This document shows positions 50,157 to 59,722 of a stretch of 64,000 nt of DNA, piece by piece. Every line of letters starts with the position of its first letter. Within the stretch, counting starts at the first letter, position 1. The translations under genes and the position numbers were made by a program. Under the pieces are notes generated by a model. The model was not told the origin of the DNA. It worked only from the letters and a program-made list of their open reading frames with translations, and did no database searches. Origin of the DNA: Myxococcus sp046520405 (lineage in GTDB: Bacteria > Myxococcota > Myxococcia > Myxococcales > Myxococcaceae); the NCBI GenBank assembly GCA_046520405.1, contig JBKGHI010000013.1, positions 8,589 through 72,588 of the forward strand, read 5' to 3'.

Positions 50157-51659
50157 TCAATCTGGCCAGATGCGAACCCAGTCATCCTGGATGAGTTTGC
50201 CGCTGGCGTGGTCGGTGCTCCCGCTGGCCATGAAGCGCCGCGGCGCGGTCATCGCGAGCATGCCAGCCTCCACCCAGAAGAGGAGCAGCGCGGCGGCGGC
50301 GGCGGCGGGCAGCCGCGTGGCCCATTTCGGCGCCGAGGCACGCGCTGCGAGCACGATGAAAGGGAGCAGCAGCAGCGGGATGAGCGCGGGGAAGATGGCG
50401 AGCAGGCCGCGCGTGTAGCCGAAGAAGGCAGCGGTGATGAGGGCCCGGTGCAGCAGCACCGCCGTGAAGAGCGCGTAGAGGCGCCACGCGGGCAAGAGGG
50501 ACAGCGCGGTGCCCGCGAGCAACAGCAGGGTGAGCGGCCACTTCAGCCACGTGCTCTCTGGCACGAAGACGTCCACGGGGGCCCGTTTGCCGTGGAGCCC
50601 CGCGGGCAGGTTGGAGGCGCCCAGGCCCAGCCGGAAGCCGTCCAGCCAGCGGTCCAGCTTGGCGCCCCACAGCCGCGCCGCGTCCGCGGGGTGGTCTCTC
50701 ATCCACGCGAGCCCCTCCGCGTACCCATGCAGCAGCATGCGCCGCTGAGAGGGATTGGCCACGTCCAGGAAGCCCTCCTGGCCGGCCTGGTTGACGCTGT
50801 CGGGGGTGAAGCCTCCGGTGGCCGCGGCGTGATTGGCCATGGCGAAGTTGATGGGGCCGTAGACGGTAATGGGCGCCAGCACCGGCAGCGGCTCCAGGTG
50901 CGGCGCGCGGGCGTTGAGCTCCTGGAGGACGCGCGCGTTGCGCGCCGCCCAGGGGGCCAGGATGACGGCGGTGGTGAGCAGCGCCGCGCCCCAGCGCAGG
51001 GCCAGCGTCCGCGAGGGCGTGGCGCCTCGGTACAGCCATGCCCAGGCGAGGAGGAAGGGCCAGAGGTACAGGTGCTCGGCGCGGGTGAGCGAGCCCAGGC
51101 CCATGACGGCGCCAAGCAGCACGGCGCCCGTCCACGTGGGGCCGGCGCGGTGCTGGAGCATCAGGGCGCAGGTGGCGGACAGGAAGAGGACGTAGAGCAC
51201 CTCGTTGCTGTACGTGGTGGACAGCACCAGCCAGCCGAAGCTGCACGCGAAGAGCGCCGCGCCCAGGAGGCTCCAGCCGGTGCCCAGCAGCTTGCGCCAC
51301 CACCAGCCCGTGAAGGCGACCGTGGCCGCGTTCAGCAGCGCCAGCGCGAGCTTGTACGGGTAGGCGCTGCCCTGGGGCGGGCCCAGCACGCGGTAGAGCA
51401 TGCCCAGGAGCCAGGGGAACAGGGGCGGGTGGTAGGGCAGGGCGGCGGGGCCTTCATGTCCCCGCGCCAGGTCGGCGGCGTAGGTGTGGAAGAAGCGCGT
51501 GTCGCCGTAGAAGAAGATGGAGAAGGGCCAGGTCCGGTCGGGCGCCGCTTGCAGGTAGAGCCAGCGCAGCAGCAGGCTGAGGCTGAAGGTCACGGCGGCG
51601 CCCAGAGCCGCCGGGTGCCGCCGACACAGTTCGCTCACTGCGGTGAAGCGCCCGCGCAT
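50157..51659 (-). CDS. GT-C type (ArnT/PMT-like) membrane glycosyltransferase-like protein
   Basis: 500 residues from the ATG at 51659. About ten hydrophobic helices; the first periplasmic loop carries FYGDTRFFHTYAADL, whose acidic residues match the catalytic loop of GT-C enzymes, and YHPPLFPWLLG is like the motif of family 39 transferases. GLGSLTRAEHLYLWPFLLAW is another conserved stretch. Such enzymes move a sugar from a lipid-linked donor to lipid or protein in the periplasm. No neighbouring polysaccharide genes give the acceptor. Confidence 0.72.
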   Translation of the reverse strand: MRGRFTAVSELCRRHPAALGAAVTFSLSLLLRWLYLQAAPDRTWPFSIFFYGDTRFFHTYAADLARGHEGPAALPYHPPLFPWLLGMLYRVLGPPQGSAYPYKLALALLNAATVAFTGWWWRKLLGTGWSLLGAALFACSFGWLVLSTTYSNEVLYVLFLSATCALMLQHRAGPTWTGAVLLGAVMGLGSLTRAEHLYLWPFLLAWAWLYRGATPSRTLALRWGAALLTTAVILAPWAARNARVLQELNARAPHLEPLPVLAPITVYGPINFAMANHAAATGGFTPDSVNQAGQEGFLDVANPSQRRMLLHGYAEGLAWMRDHPADAARLWGAKLDRWLDGFRLGLGASNLPAGLHGKRAPVDVFVPESTWLKWPLTLLLLAGTALSLLPAWRLYALFTAVLLHRALITAAFFGYTRGLLAIFPALIPLLLLPFIVLAARASAPKWATRLPAAAAAALLLFWVEAGMLAMTAPRRFMASGSTDHASGKLIQDDWVRIWPD

Positions 51660-51721
51660 GTCACCCCCGCTCGTGCAGCCCGGCACCTTAGCCAGGCGCG
51701 AGCGCGGCGGCCAGGCGGCGC

Positions 51722-52285
51722 TCAGCTCCGCAGGGGCGGCCTGCCCTGGTGCGCCACGAGCAGGTCATGCATGTCATTGGCATGTTCCTCCTCCTTGGCG
51801 AGGATGTCCTCCATCATCCGGCGCGTCGTCGGGTCGTGGTTGGCGAAGTAGCGCACCATCTCCTGGTACGTCTGGATGGCGATGCGCTCGGCGATGAGGT
51901 TCTCCTTGATCATGTCCACCAGGTTCTGTCCTTCGGCATACTGGCTGGCGCTGCGGCTCAGCAGCCCCTCGGGGTTGAAGTCCGCCTTGCCGCCGAGCTG
52001 GTTGATGCGCTCGGCGATTCGGAGTGCGTGCTGCTGCTCCTCGCGGGCGTGGTCCCCAAACTCTTCCTTCACGGATTCGCTCTGGATGCCGACTGCCGCG
52101 ATGTAGTGGTAGGTGTAGCGCAGTACGCAAACGATTTCCGTCGCCAGCGCGTCGTTGAGCAGCTTGATGGTGGCGTTGACGTCGCCCTCGTAGTCCTCGG
52201 TGATGGCGCCTTCCTCCAGGTGCTCCCGGGCCCGGCGGCGAATCTCGGTGATGTCCGTGAGGAAGGGCTGCTGGACTTCAGCCAT
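51722..52285 (-). CDS. Ferritin-like diiron protein (bacterioferritin-type)
   Basis: 187 residues from the ATG at 52285. A four-helix bundle with iron ligands: Glu in ALATEIVCVLRYTYHY, EExxH in HAREEQQHALR, Glu in NLIAERIAIQTYQEM and EExxH in LAKEEEHANDM. The length and the conserved YTYHYIAAVG segment fit the bacterioferritin/DPS-like group. It probably stores iron or removes peroxide. Divergent from the FGGY kinase gene across 246 bases. Confidence 0.85.
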   Translation of the reverse strand: MAEVQQPFLTDITEIRRRAREHLEEGAITEDYEGDVNATIKLLNDALATEIVCVLRYTYHYIAAVGIQSESVKEEFGDHAREEQQHALRIAERINQLGGKADFNPEGLLSRSASQYAEGQNLVDMIKENLIAERIAIQTYQEMVRYFANHDPTTRRMMEDILAKEEEHANDMHDLLVAHQGRPPLRS

Positions 52286-52531
52286 GGTGGTCCCCCTGTT
52301 GTAGGTCTGGCGCAAAGGTAGGAAGGGTGGGGCGCGCCGAAGCCACCCACGAGAGGAACAGTCCGCCACCACGCTTCGGGAGCGGACGAGGGCCCGGGGA
52401 CTTCTTCCGGGCTTTCAGAAAAACGACGAACTTCCACGCGTCGGTGGCAGGCTGCGCGCGTTCGGTTCCTAGACTCGGCCGCCGCGGCAGTCGCCGCCCG
52501 GTCCGACTTGACGCCCGGCACGGAGGGAAGC

Positions 52532-54127
52532 GTGTCCCACGCAGGAGAGCAGTCCATCCTGGCCATCGACCTCGGGACGTCCGCCGTCAAGGTGGCGGCC
52601 GTCACGCTGAGGGGACGGATTCTTGGCGGCGACGTGGAGCCGCTGGAGCTGTCCCTGCTCCCGGACGGGGGCGCCGAGCAGCAGCCAGAGGCGTGGTGGC
52701 GCGCCATCGTCCGGGCGACGCGGCGCCTGCTGGACGCTGGCTCCGTGCGCGCCGAGGACGTCATCGGCGTCAACTGCAGCTCCCAGTGGTCCGGCACCGT
52801 CGCGATAGACGAGGCGGGCACGCCGGTGTGCCCCGCGCTCATCTGGATGGACTCGCGCGGCGCGGCGGACGTGAAGCGCGCCGTGAGCGGCTTCCCCTCC
52901 GTGGAGGGCTACGGTGTCGGTCGCCTGCTGACGTGGATTCGTCTGTCGGGCGGCGTGCCGAGCCTGTCGGGCAAGGACCCGGTGGGCCACATCCTCTACC
53001 TGCGGCGCGAGCGCCCGGATGTGTACCGCCGGACGTACAAGTTCCTGGAGCCGAAGGACTGGCTGAACCTGAAGCTGAGCGGCCGCTGCGCCGCCTCCTA
53101 TGACTCCATCACCCTGCACTGGGTGACGGACAACCGCGTGCTGGGCCGCATTGTCTACGACGACCGGCTGCTGAAGCTGGCCGGGCTGGAGCGGGAGAAG
53201 CTCCCGGACCTGGTGCCCGCCTCCACGGTGCTGGGGCCGCTCGCGCCGCAAGCCGCGCGTGAGCTGGGGCTGCGCGAGGACGTGCAGGTGGTGACGGGGG
53301 CGCCGGACATCCTCGCGGCCGCGGTGGGCTCCGGCGCGGTGGGGGACTTCGAGCCCCACCTGTGCGTGGGCACGTCGTCGTGGCTGTGCTGTCACGTGCC
53401 CTACAAGAAGACGGACGTGTTCCACCAGATGGCGTCGCTGCCGTCGGCGTTGCCCGGGCGCTACCTGCTGGCCAATGAACAGGAGTCCGCGGGCATCTGC
53501 CTCACCTTCCTCAAGGACAACATCCTCTACGGGAAGGACGCGGACGCGGGGACGGACGGCGATGCGCCGGACCTGTACCGGGTGATGGAGGCGCAGGCGG
53601 GGAACGTGCCGGCCGGGAGCGACCAGCTCATCTTCCTGCCGTGGCTCAATGGTGAACGCAGCCCGGTGGATGACAAGGCCCTGCGTGGCGGCTTCTTCAA
53701 CCAGTCGTTGAAGACGACGCGGGCGCACATGGTGCGGGCGGTGATGGAGGGCGTGGCGTACAACTCGCGCTGGCTCTTCACCTATGTGGAGCAGTTCGTG
53801 GGCCGGCGGCTGGGGTCGCTGCGCATCATCGGCGGCGGGGCCCGCTCAGCGCTGTGGTGCCAGATTCACGCGGACGTGCTGGGCCGCGCGGTGCAGCAGG
53901 TGGACGAGCCGGTGCTGGCCAACGCGCGGGGCGCCGCGTTCCAGGCCGCGGTGGCGCTGGGCCGGTTGACGGTGGACGAGATTCCGTCGCTCGTGCCGGT
54001 GGCCCGGACGTTCCAGCCGGATTCGAAGAACGCGGCGCTCTATGACGAGCTGTTTCGCGAATTCGTCAACATCTACAAACACAACAAGGCCATCTTCGCG
54101 CGGCTCAACCGCGCGCGAAGCGCCTGA
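52532..54127 (+). CDS. FGGY-family carbohydrate kinase (xylulokinase-like)
   Basis: 531 residues. The GTG at 52532 is preferred because GGAGGGAAGC directly precedes it. The N-terminal phosphate motif is ILAIDLGTSAVKVAAV; NCSSQWSGTV and ALIWMDSRG follow; the catalytic Asp is likely in TGAPDILAAAVGSGAV; the C-terminal signature is IIGGGARSALWCQIHADVLG. It phosphorylates a sugar or polyol with ATP. It is 17 bases upstream of the sphingosine-1-phosphate lyase-like gene and surely co-transcribed. The FGGY fold is not known to phosphorylate sphingoid bases, so the joint pathway is open. Confidence 0.88.
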   Translation: MSHAGEQSILAIDLGTSAVKVAAVTLRGRILGGDVEPLELSLLPDGGAEQQPEAWWRAIVRATRRLLDAGSVRAEDVIGVNCSSQWSGTVAIDEAGTPVCPALIWMDSRGAADVKRAVSGFPSVEGYGVGRLLTWIRLSGGVPSLSGKDPVGHILYLRRERPDVYRRTYKFLEPKDWLNLKLSGRCAASYDSITLHWVTDNRVLGRIVYDDRLLKLAGLEREKLPDLVPASTVLGPLAPQAARELGLREDVQVVTGAPDILAAAVGSGAVGDFEPHLCVGTSSWLCCHVPYKKTDVFHQMASLPSALPGRYLLANEQESAGICLTFLKDNILYGKDADAGTDGDAPDLYRVMEAQAGNVPAGSDQLIFLPWLNGERSPVDDKALRGGFFNQSLKTTRAHMVRAVMEGVAYNSRWLFTYVEQFVGRRLGSLRIIGGGARSALWCQIHADVLGRAVQQVDEPVLANARGAAFQAAVALGRLTVDEIPSLVPVARTFQPDSKNAALYDELFREFVNIYKHNKAIFARLNRARSA

Positions 54128-54144
54128 ACCCCGAGGAGTTCGCC

Positions 54145-55674
54145 ATGGCACTTCCAGACCTGAAGGCGCTGAGTCTGCTCAACCACGTCCCGCCACGGCT
54201 CCTGTCCGCGGCGGAGCGCTATCTCAAGGCCGTCCCCGGTGTGAAGGGCCTGCTCAATCGGGAGACGGGCTCGCTGCTCTCCGAGCTGGAGAGTGGTCTC
54301 AAGCCCTACCGTGGGAAGATGCCGTCGTTCGACCACCTGCCGCCGACGGGGCGCTCGCGCGAGGACGTGCTGCGCGAGCTCCAGGCGCTGGAGTCCCAGG
54401 AGGAGTACCGCTGGCGTGAAGGCCGCGTGTCCGGCGGCGTGTACAACGGCGACGCGGAGCACATCGCGTTCCTCAACCGCGTCTATGCGTTGCACTCGCA
54501 GAGCAACCCGCTGCACGCGGACCTGTGGCCCAGCGCCACCAAGTTCGAGGCGGAGGTGGTGGCGATGACGGCCAGCATGCTCGGCGCGGACGTGGCCAAC
54601 GCGGGCCAGCCGGAGGAGGCGCGCATCTGCGGGGCCATGTCGTCCGGCGGCACCGAGAGCATCATGCTGGCGATGAAGACGTACCGGGACTGGGCCCGGG
54701 ACACCAAGGGCATCACCAAGCCGGAGATGGTGGCGCCCGCCAGCGCGCATCCGGCCTTCGACAAGGCGGCGCACTACTTCGGCATCAAGATGGTGCGGGT
54801 GCCGGTGGGCCCGGACTACCGCGCGGACGTGGCCGCCATGCGCAAGGCGGTGAATCGCAACACCATCGTCATCATCGGCTCGGCGCCAGGCTTTCCGCAC
54901 GGAGTCATCGACCCCATCGAGGCGCTGTCCGAGCTGGCGCGCAAGAAGCGCATCGGGTTCCACACCGACGCATGTCTGGGCGGCTTCGTGCTGCCCTTCG
55001 CGAAGAAGCTGGGCTACGACGTGCCGCCCTTCGACTTCCGGCTGCCGGGCGTGACGTCCATCTCCGTGGACACGCACAAGTTCGGCTATGCGGCCAAGGG
55101 CTCGTCCGTGGTGTTGTACCGGGGCACGGAGCTGCGCTCTCACCAGTACTTCACGGCGACGGACTGGCCCGGTGGCATCTATTTCTCGCCGACCTTCTCT
55201 GGCAGTCGGCCGGGGGCGCTCATCGCCTCGGCGTGGGCCGCGCTGGTGAGCATGGGCGAGCAGGGCTACCTGGACGCCACCCGGCACATCCTGGAGACGG
55301 CGGCGGCCATCAAGCAGGGCATCCGAGACATCCCGGAGCTGCACGTGCTGGGCGACCCGCTGTTCGTGATTGCGTTCGGTTCCGAGTCCCTGGACATCTT
55401 CCAGGTGATGGAGCGGATGAGCGAGCACGGGTGGAATCTCAATGGCTTGCACAAGCCATCCGCCGTGCACCTGTGCGTTACGTTGCGCCACACGCAGCCC
55501 GGTGTCGCGGAGCAGTTCCTGGTCGACCTGCGCGACGCCGTGGACTACGTGAAGTCCCACCCCAGCGCGAAGGGGACGATGGCGCCCGTGTATGGCATGG
55601 CGGCTTCCGTGCCCTTTCGTGGGCTGGTGAGTGACTTGCTCAAGAAGTACATGGATTTGCTCTACAAGGTTTGA
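54145..55674 (+). CDS. PLP-dependent sphingosine-1-phosphate lyase-like enzyme
   Basis: 509 residues of PLP fold type I. MSSGGTESIMLAMKTYRDWA, SAHPAFDKAAHYFGIK, FHTDACLGGF and ISVDTHKFGYAAKGSS (PLP Lys at about 312) are the marks of the S1P-lyase/group II decarboxylase branch, closest to S1P lyase. It lacks the N-terminal membrane anchor of eukaryotic enzymes, as other bacterial versions do. S1P lyase cleaves phosphorylated sphingoid bases to a fatty aldehyde and phosphoethanolamine. Some myxobacteria contain sphingolipids, which would give a substrate; import and phosphorylation steps are not evident here. RBS GAGGAG is upstream of the ATG. Confidence 0.85.
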   Translation: MALPDLKALSLLNHVPPRLLSAAERYLKAVPGVKGLLNRETGSLLSELESGLKPYRGKMPSFDHLPPTGRSREDVLRELQALESQEEYRWREGRVSGGVYNGDAEHIAFLNRVYALHSQSNPLHADLWPSATKFEAEVVAMTASMLGADVANAGQPEEARICGAMSSGGTESIMLAMKTYRDWARDTKGITKPEMVAPASAHPAFDKAAHYFGIKMVRVPVGPDYRADVAAMRKAVNRNTIVIIGSAPGFPHGVIDPIEALSELARKKRIGFHTDACLGGFVLPFAKKLGYDVPPFDFRLPGVTSISVDTHKFGYAAKGSSVVLYRGTELRSHQYFTATDWPGGIYFSPTFSGSRPGALIASAWAALVSMGEQGYLDATRHILETAAAIKQGIRDIPELHVLGDPLFVIAFGSESLDIFQVMERMSEHGWNLNGLHKPSAVHLCVTLRHTQPGVAEQFLVDLRDAVDYVKSHPSAKGTMAPVYGMAASVPFRGLVSDLLKKYMDLLYKV

Positions 55675-55728
55675 ATAGGGCTGGGCGCGGTCGTGAGGAA
55701 TGCGCCCATGGCGGTAGACCTCGGAGCT

Positions 55729-55754
55729 CTCCATGGTCTCTCGGGACCATGGAG
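55729..55754. terminator. Perfect hairpin downstream of the kinase/lyase operon
   Basis: CTCCATGGTC-TCTCGG-GACCATGGAG, perfect 10-bp stem, 55 bases after the lyase stop and 66 bases before the next start. Most simply a terminator; a regulatory stem upstream of the toxin cassette is possible. Confidence 0.5.
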
Positions 55755-55819
55755 GGCGTCAGACGCGTCTGGTATTGGCAAAGAGTTTGCCGAGTGCTGG
55801 CGGCTGACCTGGGGGCTAC

Positions 55820-57165
55820 ATGAGCGCTTTAGGTGTCGTTGCACTGTTGCTGCTTGTCTTGCGCCCCTGGCCGGGGTGTGCTTCGGAGCCTCCCTTACCC
55901 GAGGAAGAGCCGGCATCCACCGCAACGGCTTCGTCCTCGCGCAGGTGGTACTACCTGACGCGCCTGGATGCGACGACGTTTTCGTTGCTCCCTCGCGCGG
56001 GCGCAGGTGGTGACGACAGCTTCATCCAGGTGGAGCTCACCTTCATCATCGACGGTGGCCCTGAATTCGGCATCAACGTGGGCGCCCCCGTGCGTTTTCG
56101 CCTGTGGGGTGGTGGCGAGGGCGCGGGCCTTGTGCGGCGGGAGGACTGGGACATCCTCTCGGACTGGGGGCAACTCGTCCGTGGCCTCAAGTTCGGCTCG
56201 GACAATGCGCCGCTGGGAGTGTGGTTCGGTGGCCTGGACAGCTACAGCATGCTCTCCGGGCATCTGGTCCGTCGCTACTCCAACCGCGCGAATCCGGACT
56301 ACCACCCGGCCGCAGGCTTCCTCACCGGCACGCTGGGGCCCTCTACACGGAAGCATTCGTCTCGGACGTGCTGGGCGCGCGGCTGATGGGCGCGGAGTTC
56401 TCCCTGGACATGGAGCACATTTTCATCGGCAAGGCCGAGGAGCACAGCCGCTACACCCTGGCGCTGTCAGCCGTGCATGACTGGGGACGCGCGGGTGGGC
56501 GCGCTCCCTCGGTGACGCTGGCCCATGTGGATGCAACGGCGGTGGTGGTGGTGCGACCTGACTACGAGGTCCACTTAATCGCGGGCTGGGGCGGGCGTCC
56601 TGGCGAGGGCGGCGCATGGGGAGCTGTTGCGGGCGCGGGGTTGGACGCGGGGACGGAGAAGCTCAATCTGCGATTGAGGCTGGAGGCGCGGCGCCAGCAA
56701 GGCGGCTTCCGACAAGGCTTCTTCGGGGCGGACTACGAGTTGGCCCGTTTCCAAGCTGCGGGCCCTGGTGGCGGGCCAGTTGCGGATGCTGCCTTCCCGG
56801 ATGGCTCCTCCGCATTCGGAGAGGCGGAAGTCGGTTGGGATGCCGTCAGCTACGGGGGCCTCTACAAACACCTGAAGCTGTCGCTGGGCGCGGAAGCCTT
56901 CTCCTGGGGGCGCTTCGACGTGGACGGGCGCGTGGCGGTGCAGCTCTTCGAGCGCAGCCTGGAAGTGGCGTTGAAGGGCCTGGGCGTGGGCATGGGACAT
57001 CCCGGGGCGCGTTACCTGGGAGCGGCGGAAGTGCGCTGGCGATTTCTGGGCGGGAAGCTCTACGCGATGGGAACGGGCGGCACGCTGCTATTCCCCACGG
57101 CGGAAGGGACGCTGCGATCGGGGGCCTTCGCCTCGGTGGGCCTGGGGGTGGACAATGCGCGCTAA
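55820..57165 (+). CDS. Helper-type exported barrel/lipoprotein of the toxin cassette (frameshifted)
   Basis: Starts at ATG 55820 with a hydrophobic signal and a possible lipobox (PWPGC). The frame breaks in the G-run at 56335-56338. One more G turns TLGPSTRKHS into TLGALYTEAFVSDVLGARLMG and gives 449 codons. The mature protein is Gly-rich with alternating strands (VELTFIIDGGPEFGINVGAP, EVRWRFLGGKLYAMGTGGTL) and looks like an outer-membrane beta-sandwich or barrel. Its end overlaps the toxin gene start by 11 bases. By position it corresponds to the SitB helper of SitBAI cassettes; that equivalence is inference. Confidence 0.6.
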
Positions 57166-58692
57166 CGCCTTGCTGTTGGTGGTGGCGGTGTTGGCCACGG
57201 GAGGCGCCTCGGTGGCACATGCTTCCGGGCATGGTGGAACGCTGCACGACGCGCCGCGCGTGGCCACGTCCCCCGCGTGGGAACACGAGCCAAACGATGA
57301 GCCTCCGCGTTCGTCGGGCGCTTCTCCGTTCTCTATTTCGGGGCCCGAGGTGTACCAACGGCGAGCGCGCCAGCGGGGGCCACGACACGACGCAACGGGG
57401 GCCGGGCCTGGCTCCGTGTCCGGAGCTGTTGGGGGCAGAGTGCAGAGCGCCGCACCGGTGCATCAGGCCGCCCTCGACGCCATTGATGAGGTGAATCGCT
57501 CCATGAAGGGCATCGAAGCCGCGCGCTCTCAACTGGTGTCGCATTCGCCGCGTCTGGGCGGTCGCCGGCTCGACGGTGTGTTCTCGCGCTATCTCGAACA
57601 CGGCTCCAATCAACTGGCGTGGATCCGAGGGATGCTGGGGAGTGCCACGGCGCTGGCGGGAGTGGCTTCGGAGGTTGGAGATTCAGGAATGGAGCGGAGC
57701 ATCCTCCATATGACGGGGCTCCGGCTCCAGGCTGCATGTTTGGAACCCTGCTGCTGGCCACGTGGGTGGACTTCCTGCAACTCGCTGATGCCTTGCTCCG
57801 CGACTGTCCCATGTGCGGCTCCGAGAAGCTGTTTGCGGACCTGCATCGAGTTCAAAGCAAGATGACGCCGGCGCTGGCAGACCTCGCATCGGGGGACTCG
57901 GAGCGAATAGAGGCGGCGGCGACCGCGATGCCCACGCTGATGGGGGAGCTGACCCACGAGTTCGACATGATTCGTCGAGATTCGCGCTCGGCGATGGAGG
58001 TGGGCGGCAAGGTCATGGTGGCGGCGCAGGCGATGGAGCTGCTCGCCCTGATTTCCACGCTGAAGGTGTCACTCCCCCGGCCACCCCCAGCCGCACCCGC
58101 GTCGCTCGGCGTGGGCCTCGTCATGAGTTCGGGAGGCGTCATGGCGGGCTCGCGGCTCGTCGTCTCTGCTGAGCGGGTGGAGATGATGCGAAGGCTGGTG
58201 CAAGCGGGCGTCATCTCCCTCCCAGTCGTCAGCGCGGCTGTTCGTATCCACGGTGGGCAGGTGATGATGGCCCAGGCGAACCAGGACTTGCCCAAGGACG
58301 TGCGTGAAGCGCTGGGGGACAGTCCCGAAGTGCGCGGCATGCAGGTGACGGGCAGAGCGGGCGCGGGCATGTCCAGCGCACCGAAGCATCACGTCCTTCC
58401 GAAGGAGCACCGCGAGTGGTTCGAGCAGCGCGGATTCACGGGTGACATGGACATCGACAACTTTTGCGTGAGGCTGGAGAAGGCCCACCACGAGGCCCTT
58501 CACGGTGGAGGGAACTGGCGCCTGGGGCGCACGTGGCCCGGAGAGTGGAACCGGATGATCATGGAAGCCCTTCGCGAAGCCGAGGTCGAAGCTGGCCGGA
58601 TGTTTACGCGGAACGAGGTCCTGAACATTGTCGCCTCTCGGATGAAGCGCTACGACGTCCCCATGAAGTTCACGAAGGGAAGCAGCCGATGA
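57155..58692 (+). CDS. Polymorphic toxin, SitA-like with DUF2380-type C-terminal domain (frameshifted)
   Basis: Starts at ATG 57155 with a signal peptide (MRANALLLVVAVLATGGASV). The frame breaks at about 57736; adding one A (GCTGCAATGTTTGG) restores 513 codons and QAAMFGTLLLATWVDF. A middle region has a CPMC pair, long helices and a hydrophobic segment. The C-terminal toxin domain has HHVLPKEHREWFEQRGF, KAHHEALHGGGNWRLGRTWP and ILNIVASRMKRY-like helices (here EVLNIVASRMKRYDVP). This HH...HH...H pattern is that of DUF2380 lipoprotein toxins of myxobacteria, a probable nuclease. The immunity gene overlaps its stop (ATGA). SitA toxins are moved between kin by outer-membrane exchange. Confidence 0.72.
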
Positions 58693-59159
58693 CTGACGGT
58701 CGTTCATGGCAGGGGAACTGGAAAGCCCGCCTTTATGAGCGGGTCCGCGAACGTGGCTTCGATTCGCTGACCTCCTTTGCCGAATCACGCCCCGCCGTTT
58801 CGTTGAACGCTCTTGCTGAGGAGCTTGGCAAGGACGATGTTGCGGGTGTTCAGGTGATGAGCGGGCTGCTTGCCGAGGCGGAGCAGCGTAAGCAGGTCAC
58901 ACGTTTCGTCCGTGACGTGCTCGTGCGCGAACTGTCCGAGACACTCCCAAACGGCTGGCCAGTCGTGATGGACGACGAAGGTTGCTTCCAAGTGGCCAAG
59001 GCACTCGGATGCTGGTCTGCCGACACTCCGGATACGCACAAGGAACGGGTTCGGCAGGCTAGGGCCGCACTTCGCGTGACCCCACCCCCTGCAGGGTGGC
59101 GCCCGCTAGGTCCTGATGACGAGCTTCTCCGGATGCTCCTGCCCGACGATGAATCCTGA
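58689..59159 (+). CDS. Probable cognate immunity protein of the SitA-like toxin
   Basis: 156 residues, cytosolic, with no signal peptide. Start at ATG 58689 overlaps the toxin stop as ATGA, the tight coupling expected of a toxin-immunity pair. The sequence is helical and acidic (RSWQGNWKARLYERVRERGF, SLNALAEELGKDDVAGVQVM, GWRPLGPDDELLRMLLPDDE). I recall similar proteins next to DUF2380 toxins in myxobacteria. No enzymatic motif is visible. Confidence 0.68.
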   Translation: MTDGRSWQGNWKARLYERVRERGFDSLTSFAESRPAVSLNALAEELGKDDVAGVQVMSGLLAEAEQRKQVTRFVRDVLVRELSETLPNGWPVVMDDEGCFQVAKALGCWSADTPDTHKERVRQARAALRVTPPPAGWRPLGPDDELLRMLLPDDES

Positions 59160-59506
59160 CCGAAACCGGAGAGCCCTCCAGCCAAGTAGGCGGCTTCGAG
59201 CCGTGCTCGGGGCCGACGGCGGCGGCGTACGTGTAGCGCTTGTCGCCATAGTAATCGCCCTCGCGCGTCGTCACCTGCCGGGTGAGGCTTCCTGACGAAC
59301 CGAACCACCGTTGCTCCAGGTTCCAGGGCCTGGTGCGCGCCGCTTGTCCTCCGTCTTCTCGATAGACTGGACCCGGCCCTTCAGGCCGAACGTCTGCCAG
59401 TTTTCTGGTACTCGGGGTTGGCATTGCGGACGGGCTCGCTGCCACGGGCACTCCCTCCGAGAAACGTGACGGTCAGGAAGAGGAGCGGTGTGAGCTGGCG
59501 GGGCAT
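59160..59506 (-). pseudogene. Frameshifted small exported protein
   Basis: Begins at ATG 59506 with a signal peptide (MPRQLTPLLFLTVTFLGGSA) and SEPVRNANPEYQ, then the frame closes at TGA. A second frame continues NWQTFGLKGRVQSIEKTEDK, and a third WNLEQRWFGSSGSLTRQVTT and DYYGDKRYTYAAAVG. One added A in the run near 59403 and one base near 59347 join them into one reading. The joined part resembles the short G-L-x-G-x-V-x-S ... Y-x-G-D-x-R-Y-T-Y repeats of exported YD-like proteins. The 3' end is not clear and runs up to the stop of the immunity gene. Real decay or two sequence errors. Confidence 0.5.
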
Positions 59507-59722
59507 GCGCCCTTTCGCTATCGGATGATTTGTGTAACGCCAGACCCTTCACGGCCTTGTCGGCTGTCTTCCGCTCCCCGCGCACCGCGAGGCCCACCGA
59601 GTCCATGCGCTCGGAGTTCTCGGCGCGGAACGCCTCGCGATTCGCCGCGTCATGGCCTGTCCTGAACATGGCGCCCACGTAGGCTGCGGTGCTCAGCGGC
59701 CACGTTCTCGGCGACGCCGGCT
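59507..59722. other. Gap without a recognised gene
   Basis: 216 bases between the frameshifted small gene and the APC permease. The minus strand holds a coding-like stretch (MFRTGHDAANREAFRAENSE, then RMDSVGLAVRGERKTADKAV) with no good start or family. I see no clear promoter or RNA gene here. Confidence 0.4.

Noticed and set aside
52532..54127. FGGY protein as a sphingosine kinase feeding the S1P lyase
   Set aside because: FGGY proteins are sugar kinases; sphingosine kinases have an unrelated diacylglycerol-kinase fold.
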